A stretch of DNA of 34,779 nt from Syntrophobacterales bacterium (GTDB taxonomy: Bacteria; Desulfobacterota; BSN033; WVXP01; G020346125), in contig CP070774.1 of assembly GCA_020346125.1 (NCBI GenBank), positions 1,002,810 through 1,037,588 of the forward strand. Reading direction: 5' to 3'. A program made the translations under genes and the position numbers. Under the pieces are notes generated by a model. It was not told the DNA's origin. It was given only the letters and a program-made list of their open reading frames with translations, and searched no databases. How positions within the stretch are numbered: the stretch's first letter is position 1; the number at the start of each line of letters is the position of its first letter. Positions 24,743 through 32,061 of the stretch are shown here, in pieces.

Positions 24743-25915
24743 ATGGAAAACAAGAAGATGGACAAAAAGGCCCTATCTCTTTTGAGCTTAGGCCACATGG
24801 TTACGGATATTAATCAGGGGGCCGTGCCCGTTCTCCTTCCCTTTATCAAAGAAGCGTTACATATTTCTTACACCAAGGCCGGTTTCATCCTCCTTCTGGC
24901 CAATATGACATCTTCCATCATTCAACCCGCTTTCGGCCATCTTTCGGATCGTTATTCCCAGGGGTGGTTTCTCCCGGGGGGCCTTTTGCTCGCCTGCATC
25001 GCATTTTCCCTGACCGGGTTTGCATGGAACTATGAGGTGCTCCTTCTTCTCGTTGTTCTCAGCGGGATCGGAGTGGCTACCTTTCATCCCGAGGGCTATC
25101 GGACTGCCCATTTTTTTACCGGCCAAAGAAAGGCCACGGGAATGGCAATCTTCTCCGTCGGTGGGAATCTGGGTTTCTCCCTCGGTCCCATAATGGTTAC
25201 CTATCTGGTTAGCTACTACGGGCTCAAAGGAACCGGCCTCTTTTCAATACCTGGAGTTATTACATTCTTTCTTTTCCTTTTTTCCCTCAAATGGCTCACC
25301 TCCCCTGCCAGGAGCTCTCCAATAGCTCAGCATGAAGGGATAAAGCCCCAGGCCCCTTCGCGGAATGGGCGTGGACTCCTGCTGCTCATCCTGGCAGTAA
25401 CCATGAGATCCTGGATTCAGATGGGCTTAATGACCTTTATTCCCTTCTACTATATTAACTACTTAAAGGGGGAAGCAATCTATGCGGGAAAACTGGTCTT
25501 CATCTTTCTGGTTACCGGAGCAATAGGTGCGCTCATAGGTGGGCCATTGGCGGATCGATGGGGCCATAAGAACTTCTTCCTGATTACAATGGGAATCACA
25601 TTCCCCCTGATATTGGCCTTTCTGAAGTTCAGCGGCTGGCCCGTTATCGTTATCCTAGGGCTTTCTGGCCTTGTTCTCGTCTCCACCTTTTCGGTGACCG
25701 TTGTGATGGCCCAGGAAATGTTTCCCCATAACCTTGGGATCGCTTCGGGCCTGATGGTCGGTTTTGCCATTGGTACAGGGGGGATTGGGGTGACCCTTTT
25801 GGGATATCTAGCCGATCTATGGGGAGTCCCCTTTGCCCTCAAGACCATTGCCCTTATGCCCGTCATCGGATTCTTGATCGCGTTGTTTATTCCGTACCCG
25901 CCCAAAAGGACCTAA
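24743..25915 (+). CDS. MFS transporter, fosmidomycin-resistance (Fsr)-like
   Basis: A 390-residue inner-membrane transporter with about 12 hydrophobic segments. It starts ALSLLSLGHMVTDINQGAVP, then PAFGHLSDRYSQGWFLPGG, VATFHPEGYRTAHFFTGQRK and SVGGNLGFSLGP, all close to the Fsr subfamily; the last two are its hallmark. GGPLADRWGHK is the second-half DRxG-type loop. Fsr exports fosmidomycin, and other members of this group are likely drug or metabolite efflux pumps. ATG 24743 follows AAAGGG at 7 bases. It lies after a nitroreductase, an association seen where toxic compounds are handled, but this is inference. Confidence 0.85.
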   Translation: MENKKMDKKALSLLSLGHMVTDINQGAVPVLLPFIKEALHISYTKAGFILLLANMTSSIIQPAFGHLSDRYSQGWFLPGGLLLACIAFSLTGFAWNYEVLLLLVVLSGIGVATFHPEGYRTAHFFTGQRKATGMAIFSVGGNLGFSLGPIMVTYLVSYYGLKGTGLFSIPGVITFFLFLFSLKWLTSPARSSPIAQHEGIKPQAPSRNGRGLLLLILAVTMRSWIQMGLMTFIPFYYINYLKGEAIYAGKLVFIFLVTGAIGALIGGPLADRWGHKNFFLITMGITFPLILAFLKFSGWPVIVILGLSGLVLVSTFSVTVVMAQEMFPHNLGIASGLMVGFAIGTGGIGVTLLGYLADLWGVPFALKTIALMPVIGFLIALFIPYPPKRT

Positions 25916-26274
25916 AAGCGCATCGCTTCCTGACCCCATGACACAGACATCACATTTCTCTGGATACCTCATATTGTGCTTTAAACGGTTCATCCTTGAA
26001 TCTATACGCATATTTTGGACCGAAACGTGAACTCATCGAGGTGGGAGTCCAAATGTTCACCGGTAATAGCGACTGATGCGTGCCCAAGAGCCATCTTTTG
26101 AGCAATCCAGATGTCCGGTGGCAGGAGGGCAGCAAATTGTCATCTACATCGGCTTCTTCACGAACTACTTAAAAGGTTTTTCAAACCAGGAAGGGGGGGA
26201 TAATCTTTTAACAATCAAATTACAGAAATCTCTGAGAGCGTAAAGTAATTTTTCAGGGCTCTCTTCTTTTTGCT
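25916..26274 (-). mobile_element. Spacer with frameshifted IS1595-type transposase remnant
   Basis: Between the MFS gene and the next promoter, the minus strand at about 26022-26110 encodes KRWLLGTHQS in one frame and TGEHLDSHLDEFTFR in another. Joined, they resemble the C-terminus of IS1595-family transposases, which end in a WLLGTHQG..HL..YLDEFTFRFNRR pattern. The rest of the element and both inverted repeats are missing or unrecognisable. No other gene is seen in this stretch. Confidence 0.45.
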
Positions 26275-26304
26275 TGACAAGAGAGTCGATGGTAGCATAT
26301 AGTC
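26275..26304 (+). promoter_or_regulatory. Sigma70-type promoter of the cupin/DUF362 operon
   Basis: TTGACA at 26275-26280 and TATAGT at 26299-26304 are separated by 18 bases, about 130 bases before the cupin start. The -35 is perfect and the -10 has five of six matches. Confidence 0.6.
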
Positions 26305-26436
26305 CAAGAATAATATTTAGCACTTTTTATTTTTGATCCAATGTAACTGTTTTTTGTGGATTAATGGGGGTATAGCCTCACTGAAGATGCTGCCGCTATG
26401 ACATGTTTAAAACCATGAGAAAAAGGAGAACAAGTA

Positions 26437-26916
26437 ATGGAAGAAAACAGAGCTAAGGGGTTAGGGGCTCCAGACCAGGGACGTCCCAACCATAACAAGA
26501 ATCCGCCCCAGATGGAATTGCCGTTTGCCAGTGACCAGGAGTTCAAGAAAAGGGTTGTGCATTATCCTGATATCCCTCTTACAGAGCTGGTTCCGGGTTC
26601 AAACACCCATCTGATCTTTGGCGACAAGATCATGGTAAGCTTCCTGACGATGTCTGCAAACAGCTACTTCCCGCCCCATCGCCACGAAGCGGAACAAATT
26701 ATGATTGTTATCGACGGATATGCAGATGAAATCGTTGACGGGAAATTGTACCGCTTGGAAAGGGGGGACGTCATCTTACTTCCTTCCAATATCGAACATG
26801 GAGCCTACTTGCGGGAGGTGGATTGTCGGGCCATCGACATTTTTTCACCGCCACGGGAGGATTTTCGAGATAAGTATGTGAAGGCTATTCAAAAAACCAA
26901 GGAAAGGAGGAGCTAA
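26437..26916 (+). CDS. Cupin-domain protein
   Basis: A 159-residue single-cupin protein. Motif 1 is PPHRHEAEQIMIVIDGYADE, with His81, His83 and Glu86/Gln87 as metal ligands. Motif 2 is RGDVILLPSNIEHGAY, with the third His in IEHG. The N-terminal 40 residues are charged and unstructured, and the C-terminus is basic. There is no signal peptide. Cupins may bind a small ligand or catalyse oxidation/isomerisation with a metal. ATG 26437 has AAAAGGAG just upstream. One base separates it from the DUF362 gene, so they share an operon and probably a pathway, as yet unnamed. Confidence 0.85.
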   Translation: MEENRAKGLGAPDQGRPNHNKNPPQMELPFASDQEFKKRVVHYPDIPLTELVPGSNTHLIFGDKIMVSFLTMSANSYFPPHRHEAEQIMIVIDGYADEIVDGKLYRLERGDVILLPSNIEHGAYLREVDCRAIDIFSPPREDFRDKYVKAIQKTKERRS

Positions 26917-26917
26917 A

Positions 26918-28090
26918 ATGAAAGAGATAGACCGGAGGGATTTTATTAAAACCACAGGGGTAATTGCAGGGGCCGTAGCTTTGAGTGGCGTCCCGGGAAT
27001 ACTCAAGGCCAGGACAAAATCGGCTGTCGCCATTGTAAAAAGCTCCATTGACGTGGGCTCGAGCTTGACCTTTGACCTTTCAGTCTGGGGAGATGACACG
27101 GCAAAATCGATGAAAAAATTGGGATTGATGGAGGTCACCTGGACGCCTGAAAGTATGGCCGAGATAGAAAGTATGGTGAGAAAGGCCTGCAAACTCTCGG
27201 GCGGGCTTCCCGTAAAGAAAAGGGACACTGTTCTGATCAAGCCCAACGTTGTACAGACCCCGCATCTTGGGTTTTTTCTTATGAGTAATTATTCCACCCC
27301 GCGCGCTATGGCAACGATCAGCGACCCCCGGGTGGCAATCGCCACTGCAAAAATAGCCAGGGAACAGGGTGCCAAGAAGGTTATCATCGCCGAGAGCAAT
27401 GCCAGTAATTGCCACAGTTTTTTTCAAGAGGCCGGTTACGAGACAGGCGTTGCGGCATTGAATGACAAAGCCGTAGAGATTCTTTATTTAGACGGCACTC
27501 CTTATAAAAAAATGAAGCCACCCAAAGCCCTGTCACTCCCGAGTTATGAGATATTTGATCTCGTTGAAGATGTGGATTGTATGATCAGCATTGCCCCTAT
27601 GAAGACCCACATGTGGGCCGGGACCACCATGACGATGAAAAACTTTATCGCCTTTCCGGCAAATAAAGTGTACGGGAGCTATAAGTCCGGACTGCCCCAT
27701 TCCAATATCGCGGATGTGATCGTCGACCTGACAGCGATTGTCAAGGATCGGGTCAAGTCCAATTTCGGGATTATTACCGGGATATATGCCGGTGAGGGCC
27801 TTGGACCTCTACAGGTGGTTGCAAAACCACTGAATACCATCGTGGCAGGTCCGGATTATGTTGCCGTTGATGCTGTGGGAACTACGATCATGGGATTTGA
27901 CGCCGCAGCCGTCGGCCATATTCGACAAGCACATGAAATGGGTCTGGGTACCATGAAGGGCATCGAAGTGGTCGGCAATGCCATCGGGGATGTGCAGTTT
28001 GCCGCCAAACCGGTTCCGGAAGCAGCCAGGCAGAAGGGAGGCGAAAATAACAGTTGGGAAAGCCGGCTAGGGCAGAAACTGCCTACATAG
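26918..28090 (+). CDS. Tat-exported DUF362-domain protein
   Basis: A 390-residue protein. The N-terminus MKEIDRRDFIKTTGVIAGAV is a twin-arginine signal, so it is exported folded, probably with a cofactor. DUF362 features include VLIKPNVVQTP, AREQGAKKVIIAESNAS, the core SIAPMKTHMWAGTTMTMKN with NFIAFPANKVYG, and the C-terminal VAGPDYVAVDAVGTTIMGFD. There is no ferredoxin-type Cys cluster, unlike the Fe-S version of this family. DUF362 members are of unknown or poorly known function. ATG 26918 lies one base after the cupin stop, so it shares that operon. A mature N-terminus would start near Ala31. Confidence 0.8.
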   Translation: MKEIDRRDFIKTTGVIAGAVALSGVPGILKARTKSAVAIVKSSIDVGSSLTFDLSVWGDDTAKSMKKLGLMEVTWTPESMAEIESMVRKACKLSGGLPVKKRDTVLIKPNVVQTPHLGFFLMSNYSTPRAMATISDPRVAIATAKIAREQGAKKVIIAESNASNCHSFFQEAGYETGVAALNDKAVEILYLDGTPYKKMKPPKALSLPSYEIFDLVEDVDCMISIAPMKTHMWAGTTMTMKNFIAFPANKVYGSYKSGLPHSNIADVIVDLTAIVKDRVKSNFGIITGIYAGEGLGPLQVVAKPLNTIVAGPDYVAVDAVGTTIMGFDAAAVGHIRQAHEMGLGTMKGIEVVGNAIGDVQFAAKPVPEAARQKGGENNSWESRLGQKLPT

Positions 28091-28351
28091 CATAAAAAAA
28101 TTCCGGCGCTCCCCCTTACGCAGGGACACAGACTGGTTGCAGCAGTATTCCCTATGTACTGAAAAGGTAACCCATTAAACAGAAGTACATAAGTAGGCCA
28201 AGTGCCGACAAGATATTCAGTGGGCAGAAAGTGAGGGTAATAAGGAGATATAGGCATCAACGCTGCTCATTTGAATCATAGATACACTGTACCACCGTCA
28301 GCAAGGTGATATAGAAGGCACCGGTTGGCAAAAAATGATTTTGTAGGGATA

Positions 28352-28393
28352 GGGGGACACCTGCCGAGCACTTAGCTGTGCAGGATGTCCCCC
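28352..28393. repeat. GGGGGACA/TGTCCCCC hairpin at the end of the intron relic
   Basis: GGGGGACACCTGC and GCAGGATGTCCCCC form an imperfect stem of about 12 pairs. It overlaps the end of the intron-derived frame. Confidence 0.45.
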
Positions 28394-28645
28394 ACAGATC
28401 CGGACGGCAGGATCTCCCGCATTCGGCTCCTCTGAATACGGCTTCGCTCCGTGACAGAGGAATGGACGATACGTGGCTGAGGGAGAGGGTAGTGTATCTT
28501 GAGCCTTTCAAAACACTCCCATCCCTTTTGTTTCTGTGAATGACGACTCAGCCACTTCATCCATGCTCGTTGTACCTGCTCGCGGATGTTCGAAAGGCAC
28601 CGCCTGTTGCCGGTAATTCCATAATAGGCATATCGACCACCTCCT
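28376..28645 (-). mobile_element. 3' fragment of a group II intron (reverse-transcriptase X domain and domain V-like end)
   Basis: On the minus strand one frame reads YAYYGITGNRRCLSNIREQV, then WMKWLSRHSQ and ECFERLKIHYPLPQPRIVHS. This is the C-terminal X (maturase) domain seen in group II intron proteins, with the YYGITGN and PLPxPRI landmarks. The next bases, GGAGCCGAATGCGGGAGATC and CTGCCGTCCGGATCTGTGGG, look like a domain V-type RNA hairpin. Everything upstream (RT domains, intron 5' end) is missing. The remaining frame has no start of its own. It is a decayed, 5'-truncated copy. Confidence 0.65.
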
Positions 28646-28700
28646 TCCCATCAAGCCAGACTTCTCCTGGCGCCCTCAAGGCTTGTGACCCTTGACCCAT
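28557..28700 (-). pseudogene. Short ORF with a good ribosome site fused to the intron relic
   Basis: ATG 28700 is preceded by AGGAGGG at 5 bases and reads MGQGSQALRAPGEVWLDGKE and VVDMP, which looks protein-like. It then runs out of frame through the intron fragment and stops at 28557. The first 23-24 codons are probably the start of a gene whose rest was lost when the intron fragment joined. Family unknown. Confidence 0.35.
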
Positions 28701-28973
28701 AAAATCCCTCCTAAAACCCTTTCCTTTCATCCCTGTGAGCCTCTTCCCCTCTCCCTAAACTCCACCTCGGACTCGATCTTCTCTTCCCAAAATCTTTTCC
28801 CCCTAAAAACGACTTTTTAAAAATTTTGATTGCGGATTAAGGAAGGTCACATCCACTATTTTCAAAGGTTTTCAAAGAAAAAATTTCATTTTCAAGCATT
28901 ATTGAGGTTAAATCATTTTCTGCGTGGATTAGCGAACAAGGTTCATCTTAATCCACCGTCAAAAAAAGAAAAA

Positions 28974-29083
28974 CCTCGTTGGCCCTGTGAGAACAAGATA
29001 ATAGAATGGGTTTGCCAGAAAAAATCTATCACCAACGAGGTGAACATATTATGGCACAAGGGGTGTTACCTTTTTTAGCTTGA
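28974..29083 (+). mobile_element. Ribosome-site-masking hairpin and tiny MAQGVLPF ORF, possible IS start remnant
   Basis: CCTCGTTGG (28974-28982) and CCAACGAGG (29032-29040) are perfect inverted repeats; the right arm contains the GAGG of the ribosome site for ATG 29051. The ORF reads MAQGVLPFLA and stops at 29083. The beginning MAQGVLPF resembles some IS-family transposase starts, and masking hairpins are common there. The evidence is thin and the rest of the element is absent. Confidence 0.3.
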
Positions 29084-29208
29084 CATTTCGTGTTTTTTAA
29101 AATATTTTCCTGTTGTCGGATTTCCGCCAAGGACCTGGTTAACCTAACAACCTAATCCCAACCTTTTGGAGGAAATTGTGAGAAAGAGTTTGCAAAAGGT
29201 GCCCATAT

Positions 29209-29247
29209 GAAGGCTCCAAGGGGGATTTCTATCCTTTTGGAGCCTTC
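29209..29247. repeat. Perfect 11-base-pair inverted repeat upstream of the cyclase-family gene
   Basis: GAAGGCTCCAA (29209-29219) and TTGGAGCCTTC (29237-29247) are separated by 17 bases. The following sequence is not T-rich, so it is either a leader structure, an operator or an old terminator. Confidence 0.45.
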
Positions 29248-29402
29248 CCTAATTTGGCCTTTAGTAAGTTCAATTCACTATCTAAGCCTTCTATTGTGTT
29301 AAGAAATTGACAAGGAGATTGATACGGTTACCTGAACGGTTGATCAAATCTTCATAACCGGAATGTAACAAATTGTTTTCATCAAATAAGGAGGAAAAAG
29401 AA

Positions 29403-30404
29403 ATGAAAAAAAAGATTGGAATAATCGCTTTCAGTTTGGTGATGATGTTGGTGTTCGCCTTGTCGACTTCTGTAATGGCAGCGGAGAAGGGGAAGGTTTA
29501 CTGGCCCGAAAAGTGGTGGCCTTCCAAATGGGGGGCGGATGACAATAAAGGTTCCTTCAACACGATAACGCCGGCAAAGGTCAAGGCCGCGTCAAAATTG
29601 GTGAAGACCGGCAAGGTGTACCTGTTGGGCAGGCCCTATTCAGCTGATATACCGCTTCCCTGGGGCCGCTCCTTCAATATTACCATTCCCGGTATCCCCA
29701 TTGGGGGCCCTTTCGGCGACAACGCGGTTGTATGGAACGATGAGATCATCTTTGGTGAGTTGGGTCAGGTGGGTACGCAGTTCGACGGTCCGGGCCATGT
29801 GGGTATGAGAGGAAAGGACGGTGTGGATAGATGGTATAACGGGCGCGCCCTCGGATTGGACCCGAAACACGCGCGCGGTCTGAAAGAGAATGGCATCGAA
29901 AATCTGGGTCCCTGTGTTACCAGGGGTGTATTGATCGATGTGGCCGGGCTCAAGGGGGTCAAAAGCATGGCGAAGGGTGAAGTCATTACGGTGGCGGACG
30001 TCGAAGCCTGTATCAAAAAGGCCGGTATCGCCGGTATCAAAGAAGGTGACGCCGTTATCTTCAACACTGGCTGGGGCCACCACTGGAAAGATGCTGCCAC
30101 ATTTAATGCCGGGGAACCCGGTATCGGCATAGAAGTCGCCAGATACCTCATCGATAAGAACATTTCCATGGTCGGCGCAGATTCATGGGCGGTGGATGCC
30201 ATCCCCGGTGAGTATGAAAATCTTGCATTTGAAATCCACTGTCTCATGCAGATCGTTAACGGCATCTGGTATATAGAATGTCTGAACACTGAGACAATGG
30301 AACAAATGGTGAAAGACGGAGTGTATGAGTTCATGTGGGTCTATAATCCGGTTCGCTTTATGGGTGCCACCGGATCTCCCGGTGACCCCCTCGCAATCCG
30401 CTAA
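29403..30404 (+). CDS. Exported cyclase-family (kynurenine formamidase-like) protein
   Basis: A 333-residue protein. The signal peptide MKKKIGIIAFSLVMMLVFAL with an Ala-X-Ala site near MAAEKG sends it to the periplasm. The PF04199-type fold shows FGELGQVGTQFDGPGHVG at the metal site; family consensus is HxGTHxDxPxH, here V123-G-T-Q126-F-D128-G-P-G-H132, so two His are replaced. GDAVIFNTGWGHHW and ISMVGADSWAVDAIPGE are further conserved features. These enzymes hydrolyse cyclic or acylated amides and lactones; the changed ligands make the exact activity uncertain. Start ATG 29403 has AAGGAGG 8 bases upstream; the frame runs back to 29373. Confidence 0.8.
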   Translation: MKKKIGIIAFSLVMMLVFALSTSVMAAEKGKVYWPEKWWPSKWGADDNKGSFNTITPAKVKAASKLVKTGKVYLLGRPYSADIPLPWGRSFNITIPGIPIGGPFGDNAVVWNDEIIFGELGQVGTQFDGPGHVGMRGKDGVDRWYNGRALGLDPKHARGLKENGIENLGPCVTRGVLIDVAGLKGVKSMAKGEVITVADVEACIKKAGIAGIKEGDAVIFNTGWGHHWKDAATFNAGEPGIGIEVARYLIDKNISMVGADSWAVDAIPGEYENLAFEIHCLMQIVNGIWYIECLNTETMEQMVKDGVYEFMWVYNPVRFMGATGSPGDPLAIR

Positions 30405-30821
30405 TTGATCCACGCGAAGTCCTTTAGAGGATGCCTCCTGGTTGCCGGGCTCCTGGTTATTCAACTGCCAGCGGGCCCGGCAACCTAATTTCAACCTACT
30501 ACAGGGATATACTGCCCTGGAGAATGTCTTGATAGGTATGACCTTCTCCAGGCGAAAGGGCGATCTTAAAGAAGTGAAGCACCTTTTGGCCGGGGTTGGG
30601 CTTTCCCATCGGTGAAATACTATACTTCCCAGATGTCCTTTAGTGAGCAGCAAAGGGTGGCTGGTTGTAGCCATTGCGTTGATAGCTCCGTCCTCGGGTC
30701 ACAATGGTACTACCGGCCCACTTTCTGAGATTATTCCATTCCAATCTGGTGGATTGAGTTAAATTTGTTTGAGAGTTGAAGGACTATAAGCGGTTAAATG
30801 CCGTTGAATCTCAGCTGGAAA
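30405..30821. other. 417-base spacer, no gene
   Basis: Apart from the inverted repeat at 30440-30485, no coding sequence or RNA gene is supported. A short plus-strand frame near 30538 (MTFSRRKGDLKEVKHLLAGV) has no support. Confidence 0.5.
30440..30485 (+). terminator. Hairpin downstream of the cyclase-family gene
   Basis: GGTTGCCGGGC (30440-30450) and GCCCGGCAACC (30475-30485) form a perfect 11-base-pair stem with a 24-base loop, 36 bases after the stop. The tail TAATTTC is only weakly T-rich. Confidence 0.45.
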
Positions 30822-31958
30822 TCAGCCTCTGGAAATTGCCTGCAAGACTAACTCCGTAATTTCATATACGGTGAGATCAGCCTTCTGCCTTCTCGCCCTG
30901 CCCTTAATGGTCCGGATGCACTGCTGGCAGGAGGTCACCACGGTTTTGGCGCCGGTTCGCTTGATCTCCTCGATCTTATTCTGGGCCACGGTTCCCGTGA
31001 GGCCTGAATCCACCATCTCCAGATTACCGCCACCACCACAACAGACACTTTGGGCACGGTTGTTTTCCAGCTCCACCAAGGTGATGCCGGGAATAGACTT
31101 TAAGATCTGCCTCGGCGCATCATACACACCGCCATTTCTCCCCAAATCACAGGGATCGTGGTACGTAACCGTGGCCTTCACTTCCCCCAAACGGATGGCC
31201 CCATCCTTAATGAGCCTCTCGATGAGCTGTGTGGAATGGAAGAGCTCCAGGTCCGTTTCATAGTATTCATGCCAGGTTCGGTAACAGGAAGGGCAGGAAA
31301 AAACTACCTTCTTGGCCCCTAATTCCCTTACCTTCGCCAGGTTGTGTTCCGCCATTTCCCGGGCCTTTTCGGGAACTCCGGCCCCGATGAGCGGAAAGCC
31401 GCAGCACCATTCCTCCCCTGCCAGAATGGTGAAGTCCACATCGGCTGACTCCAGGATTCGGACGAGGTTTTGGGGGATTGTCTGAGCCATGGGAAAGAAG
31501 GAAGCAACGCAGCCCACGAAGTACACGACCTCCGCCCTATCCTTCTGGTACATATGCTCAGGAAGGTCTTTCAGAAAATCCCTCCACCCTCCCCGCTCCG
31601 CATTATCTTCATCGGAGATGTTATGGTTAACAAGAAGTGAGCGCACCACCTCCTCCATTTTGGGGTGAAGGCCCCTCTTCGTCGTAATTTCCTCCCGCAT
31701 GCTGACGAATACCTTGTTGAGATCCACCCCGCTCGGACAGGTCACTACGCACGCCCCACAGAGCAGGCATTTTGCAAAGATGTCCCGGTAATGGTCGCTC
31801 AGATCCAGCTTTCCTTGGCTATAGTACCTGGCCAACTGGATCTTCCCCCTGGGGTTAAATTTCTCGAGGAGGAGATCTTTAAAAACAGGGCAGGTCGCCT
31901 GGCAAAGACCACATTTAATACATTGATCAAACTCTTCAGCTATACTCTTGGGAATCAT
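30822..31958 (-). CDS. glcF: GlcF-like (Fe-S)-binding oxidoreductase subunit
   Basis: A 378-residue electron-transfer protein. Two 4Fe-4S sites lie at the N-terminus: CIKCGLCQATCP and CLLCGACVVTCP. Two CCG domains follow, with EEWCCGFPLIG and QSVCCGGGGNLE, as in GlcF, LutA-type and HdrD-type proteins. It would accept electrons from the flavin subunit encoded just upstream and pass them to quinone or another carrier. There is no membrane segment. The GlcD-like gene precedes it by 103 bases on the same strand, so the pair is likely one complex. Start ATG 31958 has AAGGAAAG nearby. HdrD-like or glycerol-3-phosphate dehydrogenase GlpC-like roles are alternatives. Confidence 0.85.
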   Translation of the reverse strand: MIPKSIAEEFDQCIKCGLCQATCPVFKDLLLEKFNPRGKIQLARYYSQGKLDLSDHYRDIFAKCLLCGACVVTCPSGVDLNKVFVSMREEITTKRGLHPKMEEVVRSLLVNHNISDEDNAERGGWRDFLKDLPEHMYQKDRAEVVYFVGCVASFFPMAQTIPQNLVRILESADVDFTILAGEEWCCGFPLIGAGVPEKAREMAEHNLAKVRELGAKKVVFSCPSCYRTWHEYYETDLELFHSTQLIERLIKDGAIRLGEVKATVTYHDPCDLGRNGGVYDAPRQILKSIPGITLVELENNRAQSVCCGGGGNLEMVDSGLTGTVAQNKIEEIKRTGAKTVVTSCQQCIRTIKGRARRQKADLTVYEITELVLQAISRG

Positions 31959-32017
31959 CTTCTTTCCTTGTTTATAGATTTCTGAAAAAGTCGCTGATCC
32001 ATGCTTAAAAATATTTA

Positions 32018-32039
32018 CCGCCTTAACCGCAACACTGCA
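32018..32039 (-). repeat. Short copy of the dispersed repeat between glcD and glcF
   Basis: CCGCCTTAACCGCAACACTG and adjacent bases match the repeat family seen at 2045 and 23790, in reverse complement relative to 2045. It lies in the 103-base gap of the gene pair. Confidence 0.45.
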
Positions 32040-32061
32040 CTTTTATTTCATGAAAAAAATC

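Larger units (their letters stand above)
28091..29402. other. 1.3-kb gene-poor region with mobile-element relics and hairpins
   Basis: This is the longest gene-poor stretch. It holds the GGGGGACA/TGTCCCCC hairpin (28352-28393), a group II intron fragment with a fused short ORF (28376-28700, minus), a pyrimidine-rich tract on the plus strand (about 28700-28800), two small inverted repeats near 28924-29040, a tiny ORF (29051-29083), and an 11-base-pair inverted repeat (29209-29247) before the cyclase-family gene. A TTGACA at 29307-29312 has no good -10 at the right spacing. No further gene is seen. Confidence 0.6.

Noticed and set aside
24580-24813. A 77-codon plus-strand frame between the nitroreductase and MFS genes
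   Set aside because: It overlaps the MFS start in another frame and has no ribosome site or protein-like features.
28830-29078. An 82-codon plus-strand frame
   Set aside because: Its composition is skewed by AT-rich DNA, and it runs through two hairpins and a tiny better-initiated ORF in another frame.
30183-30674. A 163-codon minus-strand frame after the cyclase gene
   Set aside because: Half is antisense to the cyclase gene and the rest shows no recognisable protein or ribosome site.
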